Assembly (NCBI GenBank): GCA_002309635.1
Contig: DBXO01000025.1
Location: forward strand, 1-27,505
Length of the DNA: 27,505 nt
Direction: 5' to 3'
DNA from: Ruminococcus flavefaciens
GTDB lineage: Bacteria; Bacillota; Clostridia; Oscillospirales; Ruminococcaceae
This document shows positions 6,865 to 14,352 of this stretch, one piece after another; the stretch's first letter is position 1; the number at the start of each line of letters is the position of its first letter. Made by a program: the position numbers and the translations under genes. The notes below the pieces were generated by a model. It saw nothing but the letters and a program-made list of their open reading frames with translations, made no database searches and was not told the origin of the DNA.

Positions 6865-7653
6865 ATGTCTTTACATAAAAATGATATCCCAATTCTCGAA
6901 TACGACACCTCCTCTGCCGCACTTTACGGTCTGAAAAAGGAGCAGCAGGGTCTGAAGCTGCCGCAAAAAGCCATATACGGGCTGCTTGGCAGCTGTATAG
7001 ACGAATACGCCGCAGCAAACGGCGGCACTGAAGTCACCGTGATACAGACCATAACAAGGAATTATCCCGTATATACCGTAAAATACAAGGGCGAGGAAGT
7101 ATGTCTGTGTCAGGCACCAATGGGAGCTCCCGCCGCTGTGCAGAACATGGAGATCCTCCTTGCCTGCGGTGTAAAGCACATTATCTCCGCAGGCTCATGC
7201 GGAGTTCTTACCCCTATGCCCGAAAACGAGTTCATCGTCCCCGTGAGAGCCCTCCGTGACGAGGGAACCTCCTACAAATATCTGCCGCCCTCCCGCTATA
7301 TTGACCTTGACGCGGGCATGACGGAGCATATCTGCAACACTCTCGGCTCCCGCGGCATAGCCTGCAGAAAATGCACCACATGGACTACGGACGGCCTTTT
7401 CCGTGAAACACCGGAAATGGTGGAACACCGCCGCAGCGAAGGCTGCGATACCGTTGATATGGAGTGCGCCTCAATGGCTGCCTGCGCAAGATTCCGCGAA
7501 GCCAGCTTCGGAATGCTGTTTTTCACAGCCGATTCCCTTGCTGACCTCAACAACTACGAAAGGCGTGATTTCGGCGTAGCTTCACTGGAACCCGCTCTCG
7601 GTTTATGTCTTGACATCATAAGCAGTTTCACCACCGGAAATGAGGTGAAATAA
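6865..7653 (+). CDS. Nucleoside phosphorylase (uridine/purine phosphorylase superfamily)
   Basis: A 262-residue cytoplasmic enzyme of the PNP/UDP phosphorylase superfamily, which cleaves nucleosides with phosphate to a base and (deoxy)ribose 1-phosphate for salvage. Seen are the phosphate-loop-like APMGAPAAV (84-92), SAGSCGVL (108-115), RDEGTSYKY (131-139) and the ribose-binding VDMECASM (197-204), followed by FFTADSL. The order fits uridine phosphorylase-like members more than MTA/SAH nucleosidases. The N terminus (about 1-40) is longer than in E. coli Udp. The start follows AAAGGAAG. Its stop overlaps the next start by one base (TAATG), so translation of the RNA methyltransferase is coupled to it. 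Substrate preference (uridine, purine or another) is not decided. Confidence 0.88.
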   Translation: MSLHKNDIPILEYDTSSAALYGLKKEQQGLKLPQKAIYGLLGSCIDEYAAANGGTEVTVIQTITRNYPVYTVKYKGEEVCLCQAPMGAPAAVQNMEILLACGVKHIISAGSCGVLTPMPENEFIVPVRALRDEGTSYKYLPPSRYIDLDAGMTEHICNTLGSRGIACRKCTTWTTDGLFRETPEMVEHRRSEGCDTVDMECASMAACARFREASFGMLFFTADSLADLNNYERRDFGVASLEPALGLCLDIISSFTTGNEVK

Positions 7654-8456
7654 TGGCAGATATAATCGAAATAACGGATCTTTCCGCTGCGGAGCTCCTT
7701 CCATACACCGATACTGCCGAAAAAAAACTCATGGCAGATGGCATTTTCACCGCCGAAAGCCCCAAAGTCATACGCACTGCCCTCGACTCGGGCTATGAGC
7801 CGGTATCCCTGCTGCTGGAACGAAAGTACATAAACGGTCAGGCAGCTGATATTATCGCCCGCTGCGGAGATATCCCCATATATACCGCATCCTCCGCGGT
7901 GCTTGAAAAGCTGACCGGCTTCAGGCTTACACAGGGCGCCCTATGTGCCATGCGCCGCAGGGTACTGCCCTCGCCGCAGGATATACTCGCCAAGGCAGAG
8001 CGTATCGCCGTCCTCGAGGACGTAATGAACCAGACCAACACAGGCGCCGTATTCCGTTCCGCAGCCGCTCTCGGCTTTGACGCCGTACTGCTTACCCCCT
8101 CATGCAGCGACCCTCTTTTCCGCAGAACGGTCCGCGTCAGCATGGGAACGGTCTTTCAGATCCCGTGGACATATCTCGGTTCAGGCTCCCCCGACTACAT
8201 CTCCGAGCTTAAAGCAGCAGGCTTTGCCTGCGCCGCAATGGCGCTCCGCCGCGACACCGTCCGCGTAGATGCCCCTGAGCTGAGAGCCGAGCCAAAACTT
8301 GCGGTGATTCTCGGAACTGAGGGTGACGGACTTAAGGACGCCACCATAGACCGCTGCGACTACACCATAAAGATACCCATGGCACACGGCGTGGATTCCC
8401 TTAACGTAGCCGCCGCCAGCGCAGTCGCTTTCTTCCGGCTCAGCAAAAACATATGA
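7653..8456 (+). CDS. SpoU/TrmH-type RNA 2'-O-methyltransferase
   Basis: A 267-residue SPOUT methyltransferase that uses S-adenosylmethionine to methylate a ribose 2'-OH in rRNA or tRNA. An N-terminal substrate-binding domain of about 105 residues precedes the catalytic domain with its three motifs: NTGAVFRSAAALG (129-141), ILGTEGDGL (219-227) and IPMAHGVDSLNVAAA (241-255), which form the trefoil knot and cofactor site. The architecture matches the TrmH/RlmB-like class annotated as rRNA methyltransferase in Firmicutes, often near pheST. Here pheST lies about 9 kb away. GAGGTG within the end of the phosphorylase gene is its ribosome binding site. The target nucleotide is unknown. Confidence 0.9.
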   Translation: MADIIEITDLSAAELLPYTDTAEKKLMADGIFTAESPKVIRTALDSGYEPVSLLLERKYINGQAADIIARCGDIPIYTASSAVLEKLTGFRLTQGALCAMRRRVLPSPQDILAKAERIAVLEDVMNQTNTGAVFRSAAALGFDAVLLTPSCSDPLFRRTVRVSMGTVFQIPWTYLGSGSPDYISELKAAGFACAAMALRRDTVRVDAPELRAEPKLAVILGTEGDGLKDATIDRCDYTIKIPMAHGVDSLNVAAASAVAFFRLSKNI

Positions 8457-8485
8457 TTGACATTCCGTGCAGAGCATGATATAAT
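8457..8485 (+). promoter_or_regulatory. Consensus promoter of the sodium:amino acid symporter
   Basis: TTGACA (8457-8462), a 17-bp spacer and TATAAT (8480-8485) with TGA before it form a perfect match. It begins on the base after the methyltransferase stop codon. The leader would be only about 26 nt. Confidence 0.88.
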
Positions 8486-8517
8486 TTTAACGAAGTTTTT
8501 TGACAGGAGATGTATCA

Positions 8518-9939
8518 ATGAGCAGGATAAACGACATGATCAGCACTATAGACGATTATGTATGGGGACTTCCCCTCATAATCCTCATAATGGCATGCGG
8601 AGTGCTGCTTTCGGCAAGGCTTGGATTCTTGCAGCTCCGCAGGCTCGGTACGGCGCTGAAATATATGGTAAGGAACGAAAAGGACGGCAGCGGCGAGGTA
8701 TCAAGCTTTGCAGCCCTGTGTACAGCTCTTTCCGCCACTGTGGGAACCGGTAATATCGTAGGAGTTGCCACAGCAATAGCAGCAGGCGGCGCAGGCGCCC
8801 TTTTCTGGATGGAGCTTGCTGCGTTTTTAGGCATGGCTACCAAATATGCCGAAGGACTTCTCGCAGTAAAGTACAGGATAAAGGAAGAAAACGGCAATAT
8901 CCTCGGCGGTCCGTTTTACTATATTGAAAACGGTCTCGGCAAAAACTGGAAATGGCTCGGCAAGCTCTTCGCCCTGTTCGGTCTTCTTGCAGGACTTATG
9001 GGAATCGGCACCATAACACAGATAAACGGCATAACCTCTGCGGCCAACAATTTCTTTGACCCCGGGCAGAGCAGCACCGTGTCGATATTCGGCATCGAGT
9101 ACACATGGACTACCATAATCGCAGGAGCAGTGATAACTCTGCTCACCGCCCTCATAATCATCGGAGGCATAAAGCGTATAGCCACAGTTTCCGAGATAGT
9201 GGTTCCGGTTATGATAATCGCCTATGCAGGCTGCTGCCTGACCATAATCTTCTGCCACATCACCGAGATACCTGCCGCCATAGCCGCAATAATAAAAGGA
9301 GCATTCAGCCTTAAAGCGGCAGCAGGCGGCGCAGCTGGAACAGTAATGATGTGCGCCATGAGGAACGGCGTAGCAAGGGGAATATTCTCCAACGAGGCCG
9401 GTCTCGGCTCCGCACCTATAGCGGCGGCAGCAGCCAGAACAAACGAGCCCGTCCGTCAGGGACTTGTCACCATGACGGGTACCTTTATCGATACCATAAT
9501 AGTGTGCACAATGACAGGACTTGCCATAATCATGTCCGGCAGCCACAATACCTCCGAGCTTAAGGGCGTAATGATAACAATGGACGCCTTTGACTACGGT
9601 CTCCCGTTCAGCGGCAGGGTATCATCATTCATACTCATGTCGTGTCTTACAGTATTTGCATTCACTACCATCCTCGGCTGGAACTACTATTCCGAGCGCT
9701 GTCTCTCATATCTTACGGGAGCCAGCAAAAGAGTGACAAATATTTACAGATGGATATATATAGCCGCAGTTTTCACAGGCCCCTACCTCACAGTGGAAGC
9801 CGTATGGAACATAGCCGACATATTCAACGGACTAATGGCTATCCCAAATGTTACAGCAATAATACTCCTCTCGGGAGTTGTCTCCTCAGAGACAAAGGAC
9901 TACTTTGCAAGACTAAAAAGCGGAAAAGTCAGAGAATAA
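8518..9939 (+). CDS. Sodium:alanine/glycine symporter (AGCS family)
   Basis: A 473-residue inner-membrane carrier that imports alanine or glycine with sodium. About 10-11 hydrophobic segments are visible. Family signatures are the N-terminal VGTGNIVGVATAIAAGGAGA (75-94) and the central FSNEAGLGSAPIAAAAA. The length fits the family. ATG 8518 is chosen over the in-frame TTG at 8500 because AGGAGA lies 7 nt upstream of it. A perfect promoter right after the previous gene suggests strong, independent expression. It ends at a hairpin shared with the convergent yabR gene. Confidence 0.93.
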   Translation: MSRINDMISTIDDYVWGLPLIILIMACGVLLSARLGFLQLRRLGTALKYMVRNEKDGSGEVSSFAALCTALSATVGTGNIVGVATAIAAGGAGALFWMELAAFLGMATKYAEGLLAVKYRIKEENGNILGGPFYYIENGLGKNWKWLGKLFALFGLLAGLMGIGTITQINGITSAANNFFDPGQSSTVSIFGIEYTWTTIIAGAVITLLTALIIIGGIKRIATVSEIVVPVMIIAYAGCCLTIIFCHITEIPAAIAAIIKGAFSLKAAAGGAAGTVMMCAMRNGVARGIFSNEAGLGSAPIAAAAARTNEPVRQGLVTMTGTFIDTIIVCTMTGLAIIMSGSHNTSELKGVMITMDAFDYGLPFSGRVSSFILMSCLTVFAFTTILGWNYYSERCLSYLTGASKRVTNIYRWIYIAAVFTGPYLTVEAVWNIADIFNGLMAIPNVTAIILLSGVVSSETKDYFARLKSGKVRE

Positions 9940-9945
9940 CGAAAA

Positions 9946-9971
9946 AGGAGCCGTCCAAAAGGACGGCTCCT
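9946..9971. terminator. Bidirectional terminator between the symporter and yabR
   Basis: An 11-bp GC-rich stem, AGGAGCCGTCC (9946-9956) with GGACGGCTCCT (9961-9971), has a 4-base loop. On the minus strand it is followed by five T residues, on the plus strand by a weak T tract. It sits 6 bases after the symporter stop and 15 bases after the yabR stop. Confidence 0.85.
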
Positions 9972-9986
9972 GCTTATATACTGTAC

Positions 9987-10517
9987 TTATTTCCTTCTTG
10001 TACCGTTTTTTCTGTCAGTGCTACGCTTAAGGTCACACATACGCTCCTCACTGGTCTGCTTGAAGCGTGACATCATATCCTCGAATGTCATTTCCGACTG
10101 AGGGACAGGCTTTTTGGGTTCCCATACCACAGGCTTGCTTCTCTGACGTTCATTGTTCTTTTCGCCCTTATCGAAGCCGTGGTCGCCTTTATCGCCCTTG
10201 TCGTAGCCTTTATCTCCGCCGTTTCTGTCGAACTTTCCCTGACCCTTGTCGAATCTGCGCTGACGGGGCTGAGCGTCACCGTTTTCGGAAGCTTTTTTTA
10301 TGGAAAGGCTCACCTTGCCTGCCTCATTTATGCCGATGACCTTAACCTTTACCTCCTGATCCTCAGAAAGATGCTCATGTATGTCGCTGACATATGTATT
10401 TGCGATCTCGGAAATATGCACCATACCCGTACCGCCGCCCTCGATATCAACAAAAGCGCCGTACTGTGTTATTCCCTTGACCTTGCCATTATAGATCTTA
10501 CCAATTTCCAGCTGCAT
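9987..10517 (-). CDS. yabR: S1-domain RNA-binding protein, YabR type, with charged tail
   Basis: A 176-residue protein. One S1 RNA-binding (OB-fold) domain spans about 1-74 (IGKIYNGKVKGITQYGAFVD, then GGGTGMVHISEIA). A low-complexity tail follows, rich in Gly, Asp and Lys with repeats such as DKGDKGDHGFDKGE (about 100-118), then a short conserved-looking end (MTFEDMMSRFKQTSEERM). It follows divIC by 46 nt, the same relation as B. subtilis divIC-yabR. Related S1 proteins of Firmicutes bind RNA or ribosomes, and the exact role of YabR is poorly known. The ribosome binding site (GGAG) is 12 nt from ATG 10517, longer than optimal. It ends at the shared terminator. Confidence 0.88.
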   Translation of the reverse strand: MQLEIGKIYNGKVKGITQYGAFVDIEGGGTGMVHISEIANTYVSDIHEHLSEDQEVKVKVIGINEAGKVSLSIKKASENGDAQPRQRRFDKGQGKFDRNGGDKGYDKGDKGDHGFDKGEKNNERQRSKPVVWEPKKPVPQSEMTFEDMMSRFKQTSEERMCDLKRSTDRKNGTRRK

Positions 10518-10563
10518 ATTTATTTATAACTCCTTTTTAATGGATCCGTCACAGCAGACCCGA

Positions 10564-10866
10564 TTAGTCCCTCGTAGTGTCGTAGAATCTGCGCTCGTCA
10601 GGATAGGCATAGCCTCTGTCCTCCAGTGCGACCTTTTCCATATAGGCGCTGAGATCGTCACTTTCCAGAACACGCTGCAGCTCGGCATTTTCGGTCTCAT
10701 AAGCGTTTATTTTAGTCTGAATGAGCTTCATCTGCTCTTCCTTTTCGCTGCAATCCTTCTGAGTAGAAGCAATAAGGACACCGCAGCCTATAATAGCGGC
10801 TACAGCAGCGAGTTTCACGAGCCAGCTGTTGAACAGACCTTTTTTATTCTGCTTTTCGTGTTTCAT
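10564..10866 (-). CDS. divIC: DivIC/FtsB-family septum formation initiator
   Basis: A bitopic membrane protein of about 100 residues needed for assembly of the division septum with FtsL and DivIB/FtsQ. A basic cytoplasmic N terminus leads to one membrane segment (about 14-36), then a coiled coil (about 37-68). The C-terminal DivIC motif reads YMEKVALEDRGYAYPDERRF. It lies after yabQ and before yabR as in Bacillus. The start is uncertain: ATG 10866 and in-frame TTG 10878 both lie within the end of yabQ (overlap 23 or 35 nt), and neither has a clear Shine-Dalgarno, so translation probably depends on coupling to yabQ. Confidence 0.85.
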   Translation of the reverse strand: MKHEKQNKKGLFNSWLVKLAAVAAIIGCGVLIASTQKDCSEKEEQMKLIQTKINAYETENAELQRVLESDDLSAYMEKVALEDRGYAYPDERRFYDTTRD

Positions 10867-11401
10867 TTTTTTCGACAACGTTTTTCACGTTCTTTCTCTT
10901 TTTATTTTCCATTTTATTATACAACAGAAACGGCCCGTTTAGCAATACTATTTTTATTTTTTTAAATCGTTTAACGATAATTTGGAGATTTCTAACAAAT
11001 TCAACCTTTAGTTTTTTATACAACGGTGCAAAAAAAGTCCTCACAGGACGAAAAATCAGCTTAATGCACGCAGCTGCGAAAAGAAATAGCTTTCTCATGG
11101 TGCCCATTACGATACTTCCCAGCGTCACAAAATAAACAGTAAACCCAAGCAGGGCGCCGATAACAAAATACAGCCTCATCTCCCCTCTTGCAGCCCCCAT
11201 GGAAAATACTTTGGCCGCCGCGCCGCACAGCGCAAGGAAGCCTGCGTCCTCAAAGGCGACAAGCATTCTGTTATGAGGCGTTATCAGTCTTAAAGCCCTT
11301 ACTGTATCAAAGGCAGCCCCAGCAGCACCGCCTAAAAGGCATGACTCCCCGAAAAGCCGCATCTCTTCACTGACGGTAAAATAGGTTTCGGGAACGATCA
11401 T
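10844..11401 (-). CDS. yabQ: Spore cortex biosynthesis protein YabQ
   Basis: A 185-residue membrane protein of the YabQ family, which in B. subtilis sits in the forespore outer membrane and is needed for cortex formation. An N-terminal helix (FGESCLLGGAAGAAFDTVRA) is followed by hydrophobic segments at about 48-66 and 75-115. The family pattern GEMRLYFVIGALLGFTVYFV is visible at about 73-92. The C-terminal part is basic. Its ATG overlaps the yabP stop by four bases (ATGA), a sign of coupled translation. Its end overlaps divIC. The neighbour order yabP-yabQ-divIC-yabR supports the call more strongly than the sequence alone. Confidence 0.85.
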   Translation of the reverse strand: MIVPETYFTVSEEMRLFGESCLLGGAAGAAFDTVRALRLITPHNRMLVAFEDAGFLALCGAAAKVFSMGAARGEMRLYFVIGALLGFTVYFVTLGSIVMGTMRKLFLFAAACIKLIFRPVRTFFAPLYKKLKVEFVRNLQIIVKRFKKIKIVLLNGPFLLYNKMENKKRKNVKNVVEKNETRKAE

Positions 11402-11676
11402 CTGAACAGCCTGCCAAGTGCGGAAATAGGGCCCTTTTTATCACGGTCGCCGTAAATCAGCGCCCATATATCGCCCGTTATGGTCATATCTCCTGTTTCG
11501 ACGCTCATCGCGTCGATATGCAGCTCCCGTCCCTGAACAGTCAGCTCGCCAAGCTGAGTATAAAGGCTTATCTCCTTTTCATCGAAGCTGTCAACATCGG
11601 TTATTCCCGAAATACTCAGACTTTTTCGGTTTTCAAGTATAAGATTATGGTTTTGCTTCACTATCTTGTCCTGCAT
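11398..11676 (-). CDS. yabP: Sporulation protein YabP
   Basis: A 92-residue YabP-family protein (YabP/YqfC), required in B. subtilis for spore coat or cortex assembly in the mother cell. The family core is clear: HNLILENRKSLSISGITDVD (10-29), FDEKEISLYTQLGELTVQG, ELHIDAMSVETGDMTITGDI. ATG 11676 is chosen because GGGAGG ends 7 nt upstream of it. The ATG two codons earlier (11682) is too close to that site, and the longer frame from 11805 runs through the preceding terminator. In Bacillus the operon is SigE-dependent. I see no good SigE or SigA promoter in the 90 bases upstream. Confidence 0.9.
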   Translation of the reverse strand: MQDKIVKQNHNLILENRKSLSISGITDVDSFDEKEISLYTQLGELTVQGRELHIDAMSVETGDMTITGDIWALIYGDRDKKGPISALGRLFR

Positions 11677-11761
11677 GGTCATACCTCCCGTATTTGATAC
11701 TTTAATTCTATTCTTGTAAGCTGCAGGATATGCAGCAGGCATACACCTGCTTATTAATATT

Positions 11762-11796
11762 AAAAGGCATAAAGAAAGAACTTCTTTATGCCTTTT
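11762..11796 (-). terminator. Terminator after the charged-linker lipoprotein
   Basis: A perfect 15-bp stem, AAAAGGCATAAAGAA (11762-11776) with 11782-11796, has a 5-base loop and begins about 20 bases past the lipoprotein stop. On the minus strand it ends in TTTT then AT-rich sequence. It isolates the yabP operon from the upstream gene. Confidence 0.85.
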
Positions 11797-11816
11797 ACAC
11801 TGCATTCTTTATGTTA

Positions 11817-13007
11817 TTATTTTACTATTCCGGCGCAGATATCGTATAACTCGTCAAATGACTTCTTTCCAACGCTCTCGTCGCTGTCGGTACTGCCGTT
11901 TGCATTGAGTATTCTGTTAGCTGGATAGATACCCAACTGTGTCATGTCCTTTTGAACAGCAACAGTATAGATAACGCATCCGTCATTTACAGCCATGAAC
12001 CAGTCAAGCTTTGAATTATCGGAGAAATATTTTTCTACCTTCTTATAGAACAGATCCGTATCGAAGCTGTCGGGTAAGTTCAGGTTCTTTGCAGGATCGG
12101 AGCAGATGATCGCGTTTTTCATTTGGGGCAGCACATTCTCCTCGTCCATTTCGACCAGTGCGGTATTTCCCGCCTTGCTAAGCGAACTTGCCCTGCTGTT
12201 TGCAGAAGCCTTCTTTGCCTTTCTCATATAAGCCATCATGGAGTTATCAACACGCCATTCACCGCCGTTTACGCGATAAAGGCAGAATTCCTCCTCCTCG
12301 GGCTCGTCCCTGCCGTCCTCAGTGTATTCGATGGTAACGTATTTTGCGTCGTCGATAATAACATTTGAAGCAAGGTCCTTGGGGTCGAGATCCTCGAACT
12401 CCTTCTCCATTTCCGCGAGATCAACCTTGTCAACGCCGCCCTTGTCATTGATATAGTCGATTATCATTGTATAGGCAGCGCAGGCCTCCTTAAGAGACTC
12501 GATATCATCCTCGCCGAGCTCCTCGGTCTCAACTATCCTGTTGAACTTGATCTTTGACTCCGAGCCTACCATCATCTGAGCATATTCGTCGATCATGGCG
12601 TCAACGTCCTGCTTCTCTCCGTCATCTGTCTGCTGTTCCATGTACATGAGCTTAAGAACATCGATACCGCCCTCGGGCATCTGCATTTCAAGGAGCTTTC
12701 TGAAATCCCCCGAATTCACAGCGTCGAAATACTCATTGACAGCCTCCTCGTATGAAGTGTCAGAGCTGTTTCCGCCGTCCTTCTTGTCGTCTTTTTTGTC
12801 TTCCTTCTTTTCGTCCTTGTCCTTATTATCTGTCTTGGAGTCCTTATCATTGTCCTTGTCATCCTTTTTGCCGGAGCTGTCGCCTGCCTCGGTCGTCACG
12901 GCAGCATTGTCCTTGTCGTTTTTCTTTTTATCCTCGGTCTTGCCGCAGCCTGCAAACATGCATAATACAGCTGCAAATGCAGTGACCCCTGCCAATATCT
13001 TTTTCAA
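11817..13007 (-). CDS. Lipoprotein of unknown function with Lys/Asp-rich linker
   Basis: A 396-residue predicted lipoprotein. The signal peptide ends in lipobox FAGC (Cys21). Residues about 23-80 are a Lys/Asp/Glu-only type linker (for example KKDDKDNDKDSKTDNKDKDE), typical of spacers that hold a domain away from a Gram-positive membrane. The folded part begins with SYEEAVNEYFDAVNSGDFRK, reminiscent of DUF4878/NTF2-like lipoproteins, which is a weak resemblance. The start is TTG at 13007, supported by AGGAGG 7 nt upstream and by the MKKILAG signal peptide that begins exactly there. It is monocistronic: own promoter at 13051-13079 and a strong terminator at 11762-11796. No function can be given. 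Confidence 0.8.
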   Translation of the reverse strand: MKKILAGVTAFAAVLCMFAGCGKTEDKKKNDKDNAAVTTEAGDSSGKKDDKDNDKDSKTDNKDKDEKKEDKKDDKKDGGNSSDTSYEEAVNEYFDAVNSGDFRKLLEMQMPEGGIDVLKLMYMEQQTDDGEKQDVDAMIDEYAQMMVGSESKIKFNRIVETEELGEDDIESLKEACAAYTMIIDYINDKGGVDKVDLAEMEKEFEDLDPKDLASNVIIDDAKYVTIEYTEDGRDEPEEEEFCLYRVNGGEWRVDNSMMAYMRKAKKASANSRASSLSKAGNTALVEMDEENVLPQMKNAIICSDPAKNLNLPDSFDTDLFYKKVEKYFSDNSKLDWFMAVNDGCVIYTVAVQKDMTQLGIYPANRILNANGSTDSDESVGKKSFDELYDICAGIVK

Positions 13008-13050
13008 AATATTTCCTCCTTATCGGGTCTTACCCTTTGTTAATATTTAA

Positions 13051-13079
13051 ACTATACCACAATTGCCTGTTGAAGTCAA
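13051..13079 (-). promoter_or_regulatory. SigA promoter of the charged-linker lipoprotein
   Basis: The minus strand carries TTGACT (13074-13079), a 17-bp spacer and TATAGT (13051-13056) with TGG before it. Confidence 0.8.
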
Positions 13080-13129
13080 TTAAAAAGCGGTTACACCTCT
13101 GTTAAATTTCTCCTTTTTCTGCATAATCA

Positions 13130-13158
13130 TTGATTTATTGCCACTCTCATGGTATAAT
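13130..13158 (+). promoter_or_regulatory. SigA promoter of the DUF3810-like gene
   Basis: TTGATT (13130-13135), a 17-bp spacer and TATAAT (13153-13158) with TGG before it. It is divergent from the lipoprotein promoter, with about 50 bp between the -35 boxes. Confidence 0.82.
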
Positions 13159-13191
13159 TATTGTACACAAATCACGAAAGAGGACGCAGCC

Positions 13192-14283
13192 ATGAAAAAA
13201 AGATACAGCATTCCCCTTGTTATCATAGGCGTAATGGTGCTGCTCAACGTGCTTGCACGCTTCTGCCGCCCCTTTGCGGACTTTTACGCAAGCCGCATAT
13301 TCCCGCACATATCTGCCGCCATATCCTTTGTAACCGGAGTATTTCCCTTTTCTCTCGGCGAAATGCTTACTGTTGCCGCAGTTATTCTCGCTGTCACAGG
13401 CATACCGTTATTCATTATACTTATCATATTCGGAAAGAACAGGCGCCGCAAGACAGCTGCATTCGCAGGAACGCTCTTCCTGTGGATACTTTGTTACGTC
13501 ACTGTCACCGAGACCATGAACTGCTTTATAATGTATCAGTGTACGCCTCTTGCGGAGAGGTACTTTCCCAACTCCCACGAGCACACAGACGATGAGATAC
13601 TTGAGCTTTACGGCATGCTCGTTGATAAATGCAACTCTCTCTCAAAGCAGGTCCCCCGCGACGAGAACGACCGCTTCATGCTGACCTGCGACTTTCAGAC
13701 CGAAGCCAAAAAGGCGATGAAACGCGCAGGCGGGATCTACCCTCAGCTGAAAGGCTACTATCCCAACGCAAAGCCCATACAGTTCTCCTACTTTATGAGC
13801 CAGACCTATATCTCGGGAATATACCTTCCCTACACTGTTGAAGCCAACTACAACGACGATATGGTCAGAACGGAGCTCCCCTTCACCGTATGCCACGAGC
13901 TTTGTCACCTGAAAGGCTTCATACAGGAGGACGAAGCCAATTTCCTTGCATATATAGCCGCAACCGGCAGCGACAATGTGGAATTCCGGTATGCAGGCTA
14001 CATAGCCGCCCTTGAATACGTAGACAGCGCCCTGTACAACAACGGCATGTACTTTTCGGCAATGGATTACCCCATGTCCGATCAGGTCATAAACGACATG
14101 AACTGTTTCCTTCCCGATAACTACTGGGAGGACAACGCCGAAAAAGAGATAATCCCGACCGAGGCCGTCAGCGAAGCCTCCGAGACCTTTCTTGACACCA
14201 ACATAAAGTTCAACGGCAGAGAAGAAGGCATACGGACATATTCGCTCGTGGTACAGCTCCTGCTCGACTACTATTACCCGTAA
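13192..14283 (+). CDS. DUF3810-like membrane protein with HExxH metalloprotease motif
   Basis: A 363-residue membrane protein. Three hydrophobic segments lie at about 6-24, 58-80 and 90-108, followed by a domain of about 250 residues that is probably extracytoplasmic. A zinc-protease-like helix reads PFTVCHELCHLKGFIQEDEANF (230-251): H235, E236 and H239 form HExxH, and a downstream EDEAN could give the third ligand. This pattern is characteristic of DUF3810 in Firmicutes (recalled family, not searched). Proteolytic activity has not been shown for the family as far as I know. ATG 13192 is chosen over the frame start at 13138, which would lie inside the promoter region, and GAAAGAGG lies upstream of 13192. 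It is monocistronic, ending at the terminator at 14321-14346. Confidence 0.82.
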   Translation: MKKRYSIPLVIIGVMVLLNVLARFCRPFADFYASRIFPHISAAISFVTGVFPFSLGEMLTVAAVILAVTGIPLFIILIIFGKNRRRKTAAFAGTLFLWILCYVTVTETMNCFIMYQCTPLAERYFPNSHEHTDDEILELYGMLVDKCNSLSKQVPRDENDRFMLTCDFQTEAKKAMKRAGGIYPQLKGYYPNAKPIQFSYFMSQTYISGIYLPYTVEANYNDDMVRTELPFTVCHELCHLKGFIQEDEANFLAYIAATGSDNVEFRYAGYIAALEYVDSALYNNGMYFSAMDYPMSDQVINDMNCFLPDNYWEDNAEKEIIPTEAVSEASETFLDTNIKFNGREEGIRTYSLVVQLLLDYYYP

Positions 14284-14320
14284 AATGCCTGACACTTCAG
14301 GGCTGCAATACCAAAACAAT

Positions 14321-14346
14321 AAAGGCTGTGATCGCTCACAGCCTTT
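14321..14346. terminator. Bidirectional terminator
   Basis: An 11-bp stem, AAAGGCTGTGA (14321-14331) with TCACAGCCTTT (14336-14346), has a TCGC loop between two convergent genes (stops at 14283 and 14353). Both strands show short T tracts. Confidence 0.82.
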
Positions 14347-14352
14347 TATCTG

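Noticed and set aside
8827..9546. A 239-codon frame on the minus strand
   Set aside because: It is the shadow of the symporter gene, rich in Cys, Tyr and Gly as expected from reverse-complemented membrane-protein codons.
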